50,811 bases of DNA from Syntrophomonadaceae bacterium (GTDB lineage: Bacteria > Bacillota > Ch66 > Ch109), in the NCBI GenBank assembly GCA_012519455.1, contig JAAYQE010000116.1:1-50811 (forward strand), written 5' to 3'. The notes below the pieces were generated by a model. That model was not told the origin of the DNA. It saw only the letters and a program-made list of their open reading frames with translations, and did no database searches. The position numbers and the translations under genes are program-made. Positions 41,724 to 49,141 of this stretch are shown piece by piece (position 1 is the first letter of the stretch; each line of letters begins with the position of its first letter).

Positions 41724-41856
41724 TACTCCTTTCCAAACGGGAGGCACACCCGTTTCCGTCTGGCTAAAGCCTTCAGCCATTGGTGTACCCTATCGGCCAA
41801 ACCACCATGAGACGAGGGCTTACCCCCTACCTTTTAGGTTAGTTTGGCTCGGAGAT
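41724..41856 (-). promoter_or_regulatory. Moco-family riboswitch (copy 2) upstream of the [NiFe] hydrogenase/hyp operon
   Basis: Minus-strand RNA with the Moco family parts in order: CUCCGAGCC, GGGGGUAAGCC, GGUGGUUUGGCCGAUAGGG, P3, then GUGCCUCCCGUUUGGAAAGGAG. The remembered E. coli moaA leader has GGUGCUUUGGCCGUGA and GCCUCCCGUAUCUGGAAAGGUG in the same places. P1 is CUCC/GGAG. P3 is GGUACACC/GGUGUGCC, eight pairs, with an inner UGGCU/AGCCA hairpin. Compared with copy 1, P3 keeps pairing while bases change (GGUAUCAU with GUGGUGCC there), which is covariation support. GGCCGATAGGGTA is identical in both. It lies between a 24-bp AGGATT element upstream and terminators downstream. Confidence 0.82.
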
Positions 41857-41935
41857 CTATTAAATTTTCAATTCAACCTATCAATTTGTGAATTTATCCT
41901 CAAACTAATGCTAAAGTTAATGCTATTGCTTTTTA

Positions 41936-41959
41936 TTCGACATTAAAACCTATAATCCT
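41936..41959 (-). repeat. Recurrent 24-bp element AGGATT-N11-TGTCGAA (copy B)
   Basis: Upstream of riboswitch copy 2, about 80 bases from its first stem, as copy A lies upstream of riboswitch copy 1. The 448-base gap 41589-42036 thus holds this element, the riboswitch and its terminators; no gene. Confidence 0.6.
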
Positions 41960-42036
41960 TCTTTTTTTAAGCCTACTTTGTAGGTATTACTAAATACATA
42001 GTTAGTGCTACCAAGGTGCTCCGCAAGACCACTTTT

Positions 42037-42930
42037 TTAAATATTTCCCTCACCATCAAATCTCGCCCGAGTCCAGATAATTCCCTGGAGTAAGTCACTT
42101 TCACTCACTCGGATTTCCTTTTGTCCCGTAAGCTCCATAATTTTACGTAATAAATAAATACCGGCTAGGATAATATCTGCCCGTTCCGGTTGTAAACCAG
42201 GAACCCGACGTCGTTCCTCCAGACTTAAAGAAGATAGCTGACGCTCAATCTGTTTAACCATGGCCAAATTTAAGACAAAGCCATGAATTAATTCTGGCTG
42301 GTATACGTTCAGACCTTGTTCTATGGCCGCTACCGTAGTTATCGTTCCACCTACACCAATTAATGACGCTTGCGGTTGTAGCCTTACTTGCTCCAGCACC
42401 TCGGACCAGCTTTCCGCCACTGCTTGAAGCACTTGAGGGCTTTCCGTCAACCGTACGGCACCCACCGGTATACTATGGATCTGTAGTTTATCCAGCTCGG
42501 ACCAGATAAATTCAATACTCCCTCCTCCAATGTCCACCACGACCGGTGCGTTCACCCCGGGAAAACCGTGAGTAGCGCCTATATAACTGTACCAGGCCTC
42601 TCTTTGCCCCGATATAACTTCTACTTTTAAGCCTAACGCTTGAGCGCGATTAACCAAGTCCTGGCCATTAATAGCTTCGCGTACTGCACTGGTCGCTACT
42701 ATCTGATAATTTTTTACCCCCATCCGTTTTAATTTATCCTGGTATTCCAACAAGACCTTTAGCGTTCGTTCAATTGCTTCGGAAAGCAAAAAGCGGGAGG
42801 TGCCGATACCCTCCCCAATCCGTGTAGTTTGTAAACGAAAGAGATGGGTTAATATCCGATCAGACTGTACCTCGCCAACTAGTAACCGAGTGGAATTAGT
42901 ACCTACATCAATAGCTGCGTATCGTTTGAT
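42037..42930 (-). CDS. Ppx/GppA-family exopolyphosphatase, apparent ATC start
   Basis: A phosphatase of the actin-like ASKHA fold acting on polyphosphate or pppGpp. The N-terminal phosphate loop AIDVGTNSTRLLVGE and the second loop VVVDIGGGSIEF are present, as is GVGGTITTVAAIEQG. The first standard start, TTG at 42789, would delete the phosphate loop. The frame stays open upstream to KRYAAIDVGTNS, where homologs begin with MKRYAAID; the codon at the Met position is ATC at 42928-42930. GGGGAGGTGAGG ends a few bases before it and an in-frame TGA precedes, so ATC is the only possible start. 297 residues. Confidence 0.9.
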   Translation of the reverse strand: MKRYAAIDVGTNSTRLLVGEVQSDRILTHLFRLQTTRIGEGIGTSRFLLSEAIERTLKVLLEYQDKLKRMGVKNYQIVATSAVREAINGQDLVNRAQALGLKVEVISGQREAWYSYIGATHGFPGVNAPVVVDIGGGSIEFIWSELDKLQIHSIPVGAVRLTESPQVLQAVAESWSEVLEQVRLQPQASLIGVGGTITTVAAIEQGLNVYQPELIHGFVLNLAMVKQIERQLSSLSLEERRRVPGLQPERADIILAGIYLLRKIMELTGQKEIRVSESDLLQGIIWTRARFDGEGNI

Positions 42931-42968
42931 TTTCCCTCACCTCCCCTAGTTCACCCAGTACCGAAACA

Positions 42969-42996
42969 CAAAAAGGAGCATCCCTTCGAATGCTCC
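42969..42996 (-). terminator. Intrinsic terminator after yabR
   Basis: GGAGCAT and ATGCTCC pair and are followed on the minus strand by TTTTTGTG. It separates the spoVT-yabR gene cluster from ppx and the hydrogen block. Confidence 0.8.
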
Positions 42997-43023
42997 CGTT
43001 TTATTTTTGAAACACCATCCAAA

Positions 43024-43416
43024 TTAATAGTTCCGTGCCCCACGACCACCTCGCTTAGAATCTGTGTTCCGCTTTAGAGATTGTAATCGTTCATCACTTT
43101 CTTTTAAAAATTTAGATAGTTTGTCTTCAAACGATAGCCGATTATCACGGGTAGTCCTTCCCCGTACCTGAGGTCCCGGACGCTCTACCGCTTGTTTGAT
43201 CGATAAACCGACTTTTCCTTTGGGATCCACGTTAATAACCTTAACCTTGACTCGGTCATTTTGCTTAAGGTAATCATTAACATCCCGTACATAGGTATCG
43301 GCTACTTCCGATATGTGTACCAGTCCTACCTGGCCATCTGGTAAAGTCACAAAAGCACCAAAATTGGTTATGCCCGTGACTACCCCTTCAATAATACTGC
43401 CCACCGCGACGGTCAT
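43024..43416 (-). CDS. yabR: S1 RNA-binding domain protein YabR
   Basis: A 130-residue protein with a single S1 domain (residues 1-75: GSIIEGVVTGITNFGAFV, VGLVHISEVADTYV, VKVKVINVDPKGKVGLSIK). A charged tail rich in Arg follows. It resembles YabR and the general stress protein 13 family. RNA binding is expected; no specific role is certain. It follows divIC as in B. subtilis. ATG start at 43416. Confidence 0.88.
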   Translation of the reverse strand: MTVAVGSIIEGVVTGITNFGAFVTLPDGQVGLVHISEVADTYVRDVNDYLKQNDRVKVKVINVDPKGKVGLSIKQAVERPGPQVRGRTTRDNRLSFEDKLSKFLKESDERLQSLKRNTDSKRGGRGARNY

Positions 43417-43517
43417 AAATTAGAGAAGCCCTCCTAAAAATAAGCAGTTGCATTTTCATTCTAACCAATTTAAAAATTTTGTCAAGGTGATGACTAGCTT
43501 TACCTGCTTGATTATTT

Positions 43518-43904
43518 TTATTTTGCTTGGTTAACTTTCATTAACACTTGTTCCCCCGGTTTAATTAAGCCCAATTCCTCCCGAGCCATCCGCTCAACGG
43601 CGGCTTCGGTTCCCAGCCAATTTATTTTTTCCTGTAACACCTGATTATTAGCCTGTAACTCGGCTTTTCGATTTTGTAGTTCCGCCCCTCGCTGTTTTAA
43701 GGCATCAATTTTTTGATATTGTGGCCACCAACAATTAAATAACAAAAAACCCACACCCATAACTACTATCCCCCACTTAGTTTTGCGGGATAGACTTCCT
43801 GATCGCCCCCTACCCTCCCGTAACCGCCGGCGTCGAGCTCGATTACGCCGCTTTGAACCGGACCCCAGATAATCTATTTCGGCGCTAAATCTATCCCTAC
43901 TCAA
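43518..43904 (-). CDS. divIC: Septum formation initiator family protein (DivIC/FtsB-like)
   Basis: A small bitopic division protein. A very basic cytoplasmic N-terminus (RRNRARRRRLREGRGR) is followed by one membrane helix (WGIVVMGVGFLLFNCWW) and an extracellular coiled coil (KIDALKQRGAELQNRKAELQ and onward). It belongs to the DivIC/FtsL interaction network. The frame opens at TTG 43928, but GGAGG lies nine bases before the TTG at 43904, which also overlaps the stop of the preceding HTH gene in TTGAGTAG. That coupling favours 43904. Confidence 0.88.
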   Translation of the reverse strand: MSRDRFSAEIDYLGSGSKRRNRARRRRLREGRGRSGSLSRKTKWGIVVMGVGFLLFNCWWPQYQKIDALKQRGAELQNRKAELQANNQVLQEKINWLGTEAAVERMAREELGLIKPGEQVLMKVNQAK

Positions 43905-44130
43905 TTTCTCCTTCCTCCCGTTCCCCAAAAATACCTAAACTCACGCCTGGAAGTACGATAACTACTTCATAGCCTTTACTTCGAGCCCGGTTAAATAAGG
44001 TCGCAACGGTACTAGGGCTTATTCCCAAAATCCGGGCTACTTCTTCATTAGAACGGCCCATCTCTTTCATCGCTACTACTTGTCTCTCCCGAAAACTGAG
44101 CCTTTCTACTCCCCGAATCTCTATTTTCAC
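43897..44130 (-). CDS. Small helix-turn-helix protein (sigma-70 region 4-like)
   Basis: A 77-residue protein whose first 55 residues form a LuxR/sigma region-4-type HTH (LSFRERQVVAMKEMGRSNEE, then ARILGISPSTVATLFNRARS). The acidic tail overlaps divIC. No other domain is present, so it is a stand-alone DNA-binding protein of unknown target. It begins with GTG at 44130. Its upstream region contains three DnaA boxes, suggesting control tied to replication. I recall similar short ORFs between yabQ and divIC in some Clostridia. Confidence 0.75.
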   Translation of the reverse strand: MKIEIRGVERLSFRERQVVAMKEMGRSNEEVARILGISPSTVATLFNRARSKGYEVVIVLPGVSLGIFGEREEGEIE

Positions 44131-44169
44131 TCCGTCTACCGTCCTTTAATTTAGGAAGATCACTCCGGT

Positions 44170-44201
44170 TTATCCACATCTTATCCACAAAATGTGGATA
44201 A
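44170..44201. promoter_or_regulatory. Cluster of three perfect DnaA boxes
   Basis: TTATCCACA at 44170-44178 and 44181-44189 on the plus strand, and TGTGGATAA at 44193-44201, the same box inverted. Starts are 11 and 12 bp apart. A degenerate copy (TTATGTACA) follows. They lie in the 168-base gap between yabQ and the small HTH gene, just downstream of a possible promoter (TAGACA, 16 bp, TACATA on the minus strand, 44237-44210). Confidence 0.8.
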
Positions 44202-44298
44202 TTTATGTACACCATTTCTACAATCTGTCTACATGACTAAATCTATTCTACAATTAATCATAAATTCCTGCCAGCTCTCCCTTTCTCTTTTTCCGGAC

Positions 44299-44676
44299 CT
44301 ATTTAACCCGGCGAAAAAAACGGTTTCCCCAAGTAAACGGTCGGGCCAAGGTTTTAACCAGATGACCCAGAAACCGAAAAAATCGATTAGCCAGACGCAA
44401 TAAGGTCTGGCTAAAACAACGCACATGAATAATTAGGCCAAAAATTAAACCCAAAATAATATAGGCTCGAACTTCTCCCCAGTTTCCCAGTAACAAGCTA
44501 TAAAAAACTACAGCGGTCATTAATAACCAGAAGAGCAGATCACTAATACGGGTTACCATTATAGGGGGGCGTAATAGACGATTGCTGATCCGATAAAAAT
44601 CAAAAAGAATACCGATTAAAATGCCCAGGGCAATGGCCAGTCCGAACCCCATAAACTGTTGACTGAGCGGAATCAT
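44299..44676 (-). CDS. yabQ: Spore cortex protein YabQ
   Basis: A 125-residue membrane protein with three to four hydrophobic segments (FGLAIALGILIGILFDFYR, LLFWLLMTAVVFYSLLLGNW, RAYIILGLIFGLIIH) and a basic C-terminus. It matches YabQ, needed for cortex formation in B. subtilis. ATG at 44676, eight bases after yabP. The remaining context (yabP, divIC, spoVT) supports the name. Confidence 0.9.
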   Translation of the reverse strand: MIPLSQQFMGFGLAIALGILIGILFDFYRISNRLLRPPIMVTRISDLLFWLLMTAVVFYSLLLGNWGEVRAYIILGLIFGLIIHVRCFSQTLLRLANRFFRFLGHLVKTLARPFTWGNRFFRRVK

Positions 44677-44684
44677 ATCTCCAC

Positions 44685-44960
44685 CTACTTCAATAGTCGG
44701 TCCACTATATTACGCCGACTACGGCCACTCCGGTGGCCCCGGTCTTCCCGGTAATCCATAGTATTAATAGTCCCATCAACCGTCATTTTTCCGGCAGTAA
44801 GGTCCAGGTGCGTGATATGTAAATCCCGACCTTTTAAGATTAACGCCCCTAGCTTGGTATCGATCCAAATCTCTTTTTCATCAAAGCTGTCTACACTTAA
44901 TACCCCGGTTAAATTCATTTGCTGCCGGTTTAATAAAGAGAGTTCATGACCCTCGGTCAT
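44685..44960 (-). CDS. yabP: Sporulation protein YabP
   Basis: A 91-residue soluble protein of the YabP/YqfC family: HELSLLNRQQMNLTGVLSVD, DTKLGALILKGRDLHI, LTAGKMTVDGTINTMDY. YabP is expressed in the mother cell and affects spore formation. It starts at ATG 44960. A sequence similar to a sigma-E promoter lies 37 bases upstream. Forms an operon with yabQ. Confidence 0.92.
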   Translation of the reverse strand: MTEGHELSLLNRQQMNLTGVLSVDSFDEKEIWIDTKLGALILKGRDLHITHLDLTAGKMTVDGTINTMDYREDRGHRSGRSRRNIVDRLLK

Positions 44961-44996
44961 CGTATTCGCCCCCTGCTTCTGGTTAGCTTTATTTCC

Positions 44997-45026
44997 ATGT
45001 TTATGCCCACCAAGAGCAACCTATGA
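44997..45026 (-). promoter_or_regulatory. Possible sigma-E promoter of yabPQ
   Basis: TCATAGG, a 14-bp spacer, then CATAAACAT on the minus strand. The known sigma-E pattern is roughly KMATATT, 13-15 bp, CATACAMT. Match is partial, but position and the known sigma-E control of yabP in B. subtilis agree. Confidence 0.35.
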
Positions 45027-45035
45027 CCTAGGCTC

Positions 45036-45284
45036 TTAACGTACCCGATATAATTCTTGGGCTCGATCCGCCCGCACGTTTTCCGCTAGGGCTATCACTT
45101 CGACCTGAAGCTGCTTAGCCCCAAACCCCAGAGTTATCAGATCCCCGGGCTTAACTTCAGCTCCGGCCTTGGCGGGACGTCCGTTGACTAACACGCGACC
45201 GGCATCACATACTTCTTTAGCCACCGTTCTTCTTTTGATCAACCGGGAAACCTTAAGAAACTTATCTAGTCTCATTTTCTCCAC
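45036..45284 (-). CDS. rqcP: S4-domain RNA-binding protein RqcP (YabO/HslR family)
   Basis: An 82-residue S4-domain protein (MRLDKFLKVSRLIKRRTVAK, then GRVLVNGRPAKAGAEVKPGD). RqcP takes part in ribosome-associated quality control, helping RqcH add alanine tails to stalled peptides. The start may be the GTG at 45284 or, better by homology, the ATG three codons in. Position between hup and yabP is conserved with B. subtilis yabO. Confidence 0.9.
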   Translation of the reverse strand: MEKMRLDKFLKVSRLIKRRTVAKEVCDAGRVLVNGRPAKAGAEVKPGDLITLGFGAKQLQVEVIALAENVRADRAQELYRVR

Positions 45285-45379
45285 TTACGCAATTCACCCC
45301 CTTTGTTTAGTTATGCTTATATTATAGCCTTATCCATTACATCGTTACGATCCTTAATATCACTCTTGACATCCCTAAG

Positions 45380-45418
45380 AAAAAAATAAATCAGGTCCTA
45401 TTTTCAAGAACCTGATTT
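45380..45418 (-). terminator. Intrinsic terminator after hup
   Basis: AAATCAGGT and ACCTGATTT, nine pairs, followed on the minus strand by TATTTTTTTC. It ends the mazG-hup transcript before rqcP. Confidence 0.8.
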
Positions 45419-45462
45419 TATTTGTTTTTTCATTGCTTTTTCTAAGGTCTTTCTAGATTTAA

Positions 45463-45747
45463 TTAGCTTAAATTTCCATTCACCGCATCTTTGAGGGCTT
45501 TTCCCGCTTTAAAAGCCGGTACTCTGGTCGCCGGAATTTCAATTTCTTCACCCGTCTGAGGATTGCGACCTTTACGGGCTTCCCGATCACGGACTTCAAA
45601 AGTGCCAAAGCCAACTAATTGAACCTTTTCTCCCCGGGCCAGTGCTTCCTCAATAGAAGCAAACAATGCGTTTATTACCCTTTCCGCTTCTTTTTTGGTT
45701 AAATCAGCTTTTTCAGCTACTGCACTAACCAGTTCCGTTTTATTCAC
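45463..45747 (-). CDS. hup: HU-family DNA-binding protein
   Basis: A histone-like protein of 94 residues that bends and compacts [43 protein letters not shown], and the beta-arm ending [19 protein letters not shown]. The open frame starts at 45771 (MFCRRGTE), but the family start is the GTG at 45747, which lies nine bases behind AGGAGG. B. subtilis has its hbs elsewhere; an HU gene here is common in Clostridia. Confidence 0.95.
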   Translation of the reverse strand: MNKTELVSAVAEKADLTKKEAERVINALFASIEEALARGEKVQLVGFGTFEVRDREARKGRNPQTGEEIEIPATRVPAFKAGKALKDAVNGNLS

Positions 45748-45793
45748 TTCCGTACCCCTCCTGCAAAACAAAGTTTAGGTTTCTGAAACCATA

Positions 45794-45817
45794 TTCGCTA
45801 AACACCTGGGATTTCCT
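45794..45817 (-). repeat. Recurrent 24-bp element AGGAAA-N11-TAGCGAA (copy F)
   Basis: Copy between mazG and hup, with the same spacing but TAGCGAA in place of TGTCGAA. It ends 46 bases before the hup start, similar to copies E and G. Confidence 0.45.
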
Positions 45818-45839
45818 GCTTTTCCGGAAAATTTTTTCA

Positions 45840-47342
45840 TCATAATTCCAGTTGTTTCGCCTCTTCCCACCATCGATCCATTTCCTGTAGACTCATTTGC
45901 AGTAAATCTTTTCCTTCTTCGGCTCCTCTTTTTTCGATATAATTAAACCGGCGGATAAATTTATCTATGGTTCGACTCAGGGCGGTCTCGGCATCGATAT
46001 TTATAAACCGACCCAAATTTACAACGGCAAATAATAAATCACCTAGTTCTTCCTGCATTTTTTCCGGGTCTGAATGGGCCAGAGCTTCTACTAGTTCTTT
46101 TAACTCCTCTTTCACTTTAGCCCAAACCCCCTCGATAGAAGGCCAATCAAAACCTACCCGCGTTGCTTTAGCTTGCACTTTCTGCGCTCTTAGTAAGGCC
46201 GGCAAAGCTCGGGGTATACCTGCTAAATAAGGACCTGTTTCTGCACTCTCCTGCCGCTTTATTTGTTCCCAGTTCACCAACACCTCACCGGACGTTTGTA
46301 CTTTATCTTCCCCAAAAACATGCGGGTGGCGTCGAATCATTTTTTGGGTTATCTTCAGTATTACATCATTAATGTCAAAATATTCACCCTGACGGGCCAA
46401 AGCCGCATGAAATACGATCTGGAGCAATAAATCACCTAATTCTTCCGCAAACCAGGGCATATCCCCGACCTCGAGGGCTTCAAGGACTTCGTAAGTCTCT
46501 TCAATCAGATAGGGACGTAAGGAATGGTGAGTCTGGGCTCGATCCCAGGGACATCCATCCGGGGCCAATAAAGCATCCATTACTTCCACTAAAGGATCCA
46601 GAGGATAACGGCTTAACGAAAATTGGTTCCCTTCCCGCTCTTTCTCGGCGTTTTCTTGCACCGGCAGCAGGTAGACACTGGTCAGATGATCTATCCAGGG
46701 TAGATGGTCCAATTTATACAAAGGGAGAGAAATTACCTTTTCCTCTCCGGGAATTCCGGCCCCCCGGATGACTTGGATCCGGTAATCATCGGCATAATAC
46801 TCCATCAAATTTAGCTTTACCTCCGAAGCGATCCGGGGATTATAGACCTGCAATACTAAATTAGCCAGGTCGGTTCGCGGAGGAGTATCCGATAAAGCTA
46901 GTCCATCCAGGATACAAAGACCCTGCCCCGGATCAACTTTTAATACTGTATATACGGCTTCGATCCCACTCATTGCGGGTAGCAACTCTACCACTAGGGC
47001 CTCGTCCGATGCTCGTTTTAGAAGCAGTTCTACCGCGCGTTCTGCAACCAAAGGATGGCCAGGAACGGCAAAAACGATAAAGGTTTCCTCGGAATTTGCT
47101 AAACGGGCCTCTTGAAGTAAGATATCTACCATCGACGTATAGATTTCCTCAAAATTAGCTTTATGCTCATATAAAAAATCGAAAGATTGATAAGCTACCC
47201 CCTGTTTTTTCAGTATCTCTACGATCGGATGCTGTTCCGTACGAAAAAAAACCCGACGAGCCTGAAGCAATGCTTCCCATACCCGCACGGTTAATCCTTC
47301 CCAGGATCCAGGTCCCAAACCAGCTACAATTATGCGTTGCAC
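45840..47342 (-). CDS. mazG: MazG-family nucleotide pyrophosphohydrolase with N-terminal SAM methylase-like domain (YabN)
   Basis: A two-domain protein of 500 residues. The N-terminus (1-225) is a tetrapyrrole methylase-like fold (IIVAGLGPGSWEGLT, FAVPGHPLVAERAVELL). The C-terminus carries two MazG repeats with the EEXXE and EXXD metal sites (DGCPWDRAQTHHSLRPYL, EETYEVLEAL, EELGDLLLQIVFHA, then EELKELVEAL and EELGDLLFAVVN). It hydrolyses non-canonical NTPs. Two bases separate it from spoVB. Confidence 0.94.
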   Translation of the reverse strand: MQRIIVAGLGPGSWEGLTVRVWEALLQARRVFFRTEQHPIVEILKKQGVAYQSFDFLYEHKANFEEIYTSMVDILLQEARLANSEETFIVFAVPGHPLVAERAVELLLKRASDEALVVELLPAMSGIEAVYTVLKVDPGQGLCILDGLALSDTPPRTDLANLVLQVYNPRIASEVKLNLMEYYADDYRIQVIRGAGIPGEEKVISLPLYKLDHLPWIDHLTSVYLLPVQENAEKEREGNQFSLSRYPLDPLVEVMDALLAPDGCPWDRAQTHHSLRPYLIEETYEVLEALEVGDMPWFAEELGDLLLQIVFHAALARQGEYFDINDVILKITQKMIRRHPHVFGEDKVQTSGEVLVNWEQIKRQESAETGPYLAGIPRALPALLRAQKVQAKATRVGFDWPSIEGVWAKVKEELKELVEALAHSDPEKMQEELGDLLFAVVNLGRFINIDAETALSRTIDKFIRRFNYIEKRGAEEGKDLLQMSLQEMDRWWEEAKQLEL

Positions 47343-47344
47343 GA

Positions 47345-48943
47345 TTAATCCCTCACTAGATTAAAATAACGTAACCATTTGACTAACTTCAGTCCCATAC
47401 CCGGTACTAGTTCTAGTTCATGCGATCGTAGTTCACCTAAAACCAGAATAGCGATTCCATAGACTAACCCACCCGCCAGAATAGTGATTAAAGTTAAAAA
47501 CTCCGACCTTACCGGTACCGATGGGATCTGTCCCTGCAGATAATATACGGTTAACGCCATTATTGTAACCGCTATAACCGGTTTAAGCAAGATTAACCGC
47601 CAGGGTAACTGATATCCGATTAACCGTTGTAAGCTTACCAGGTTTAGGGCAGCAGCTAGGGCAAAGGCTGCCCCGGTAGCAATCCCGGCTCCCTGAATGC
47701 CTAGCGCGGGTTCGGCTACCAAGAAATAATTTAAGCAAACTTTAAGTCCCCCCGCCAGTATAAGATGAAAAACCGGTCGTCCCGTGCGGCCTAATCCCTG
47801 TAAAGTAGCTGAAGTAACCTGATACAATCCGAGAAAAAGCACTGCCGGGGCTAAAGCTTTTAATGGCCATCCGGCTTCTGATAGTCCATATAATAAATGG
47901 CTAATGGGTAAGCCCAGTACGTAAAAACCTACCGCGGCCGGCAGGGAAAATAAAAGCATTAACCGAATCGCCGCGTTAAGACGCCCGTTTATTACTTCAT
48001 ACTGTTGCCGGGCGGCAGCGGCGGAAACTGCCGGCACCAGGCTCGTTGCCAAGGCTATGGTAATCACGCCTGGCAGGTTAACGAGCGTACCCGCCATTCC
48101 TGATAGCTGACCAAATAACTCGGTAGCTTCCTGCATAGTACAACCGGCGACCTGCAAACGAAGTGGTACCAGCAAGGCATCCAGGGTTTGAATTATTGGC
48201 ATAACCAGTGCCCCTAGAGCAATAGGAAAAGACAGCGTAAACAATCGTTTTAAAATAACCGTTATTTTATCTTCCGGTTGTTTAACCGGAATAAACAATG
48301 GCGATCGAGGAAAAGAAAATCCGGCGTAGATCACCCCTAAAACTAATAAACCGATAGCCCCACCGGTAACCGCGCCAAAGGTAGCCCCTGCGGCGGCATA
48401 TTCGGGCCCCAAAGGTAAAAGCCACCAAGCAGCCAACAAAACCGTCAGAACTCGAATAATTTGTTCGCTGACCTGCGATAGAGCCGTAGGTAACATCCAG
48501 CCCTGTCCTTGAAAAAAACCGCGAAAAGCAGACATGATCCCGGCAAAAAAAATCGCCGGGGCAATAAATCTAAGCGCATAAACGGCCCGATGATCATGTA
48601 ACACACGTTGCGAAAGAAAATCCGCTGCAGCAAATAAAACGCAAGACATAATTAGGCCCAGTACGGCTAACATAAATAAAGATAAGCGAAAAACTTTTCG
48701 CATACCCCATAGGTCCCCTTGAACCCTTTTCTCGGAAACCAGAACCGAAATAGCAACAGGAAAACCGGCGGTTGCTACCGCCAGCACCATTGTATAAATT
48801 GGATAAGCCATCTGATATAATCCCATTCCTTCAGCGCCTACCAAACGAGCAAAGGGGATACGATACAAAATCCCAAGCAACTTACTAACCAGACCAGCGG
48901 CGGCTAGTACTAGGGCTCCCTGCAGAAATGATTGTCGGCTCAA
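47345..48943 (-). CDS. spoVB: SpoVB/MurJ-like flippase of the MOP superfamily
   Basis: A polytopic membrane protein of about 532 residues with 14 predicted helices (VLAAAGLVSKLLGILYRIPF, GMGLYQMAYPIYTM, AIFFAGIMSAFRGFFQGQGW). It belongs to the polysaccharide transporter family to which SpoVB, a cortex precursor flippase, belongs. The frame opens at 49006, but AAGGAGG lies eight bases before the TTG at 48943, giving LSRQSFLQGAL as the natural start. Gene order spoVT-spoVB-mazG supports SpoVB (YabM is the alternative name used in B. subtilis for this position). Confidence 0.9.
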   Translation of the reverse strand: MSRQSFLQGALVLAAAGLVSKLLGILYRIPFARLVGAEGMGLYQMAYPIYTMVLAVATAGFPVAISVLVSEKRVQGDLWGMRKVFRLSLFMLAVLGLIMSCVLFAAADFLSQRVLHDHRAVYALRFIAPAIFFAGIMSAFRGFFQGQGWMLPTALSQVSEQIIRVLTVLLAAWWLLPLGPEYAAAGATFGAVTGGAIGLLVLGVIYAGFSFPRSPLFIPVKQPEDKITVILKRLFTLSFPIALGALVMPIIQTLDALLVPLRLQVAGCTMQEATELFGQLSGMAGTLVNLPGVITIALATSLVPAVSAAAARQQYEVINGRLNAAIRLMLLFSLPAAVGFYVLGLPISHLLYGLSEAGWPLKALAPAVLFLGLYQVTSATLQGLGRTGRPVFHLILAGGLKVCLNYFLVAEPALGIQGAGIATGAAFALAAALNLVSLQRLIGYQLPWRLILLKPVIAVTIMALTVYYLQGQIPSVPVRSEFLTLITILAGGLVYGIAILVLGELRSHELELVPGMGLKLVKWLRYFNLVRD

Positions 48944-49031
48944 GAGGGATCCCTCCTTCCATGCAACTAAACCCTTCCTTAAGAATGTATATTTATGGGG
49001 TACCACCCAATATGTTCCCCGGGTGGAAAAA

Positions 49032-49095
49032 TATAAAAAAATTGGCCCTTAAAATTTAAAGGCAGCATAAACTTGCCACCTTATATTTGGGCCAA
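49032..49095 (-). terminator. Intrinsic terminator after spoVT
   Basis: TTGGCCC and GGGCCAA form the outer stem around an inner GGTGGCA/TGCTGCC hairpin. The minus strand then reads TTTTTTTATATTTTT. It separates spoVT from spoVB. Confidence 0.7.
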
Positions 49096-49141
49096 AATTT
49101 TTTCTTATAAATAAAAGTATTCAATTAAGTTAATTATTAAG

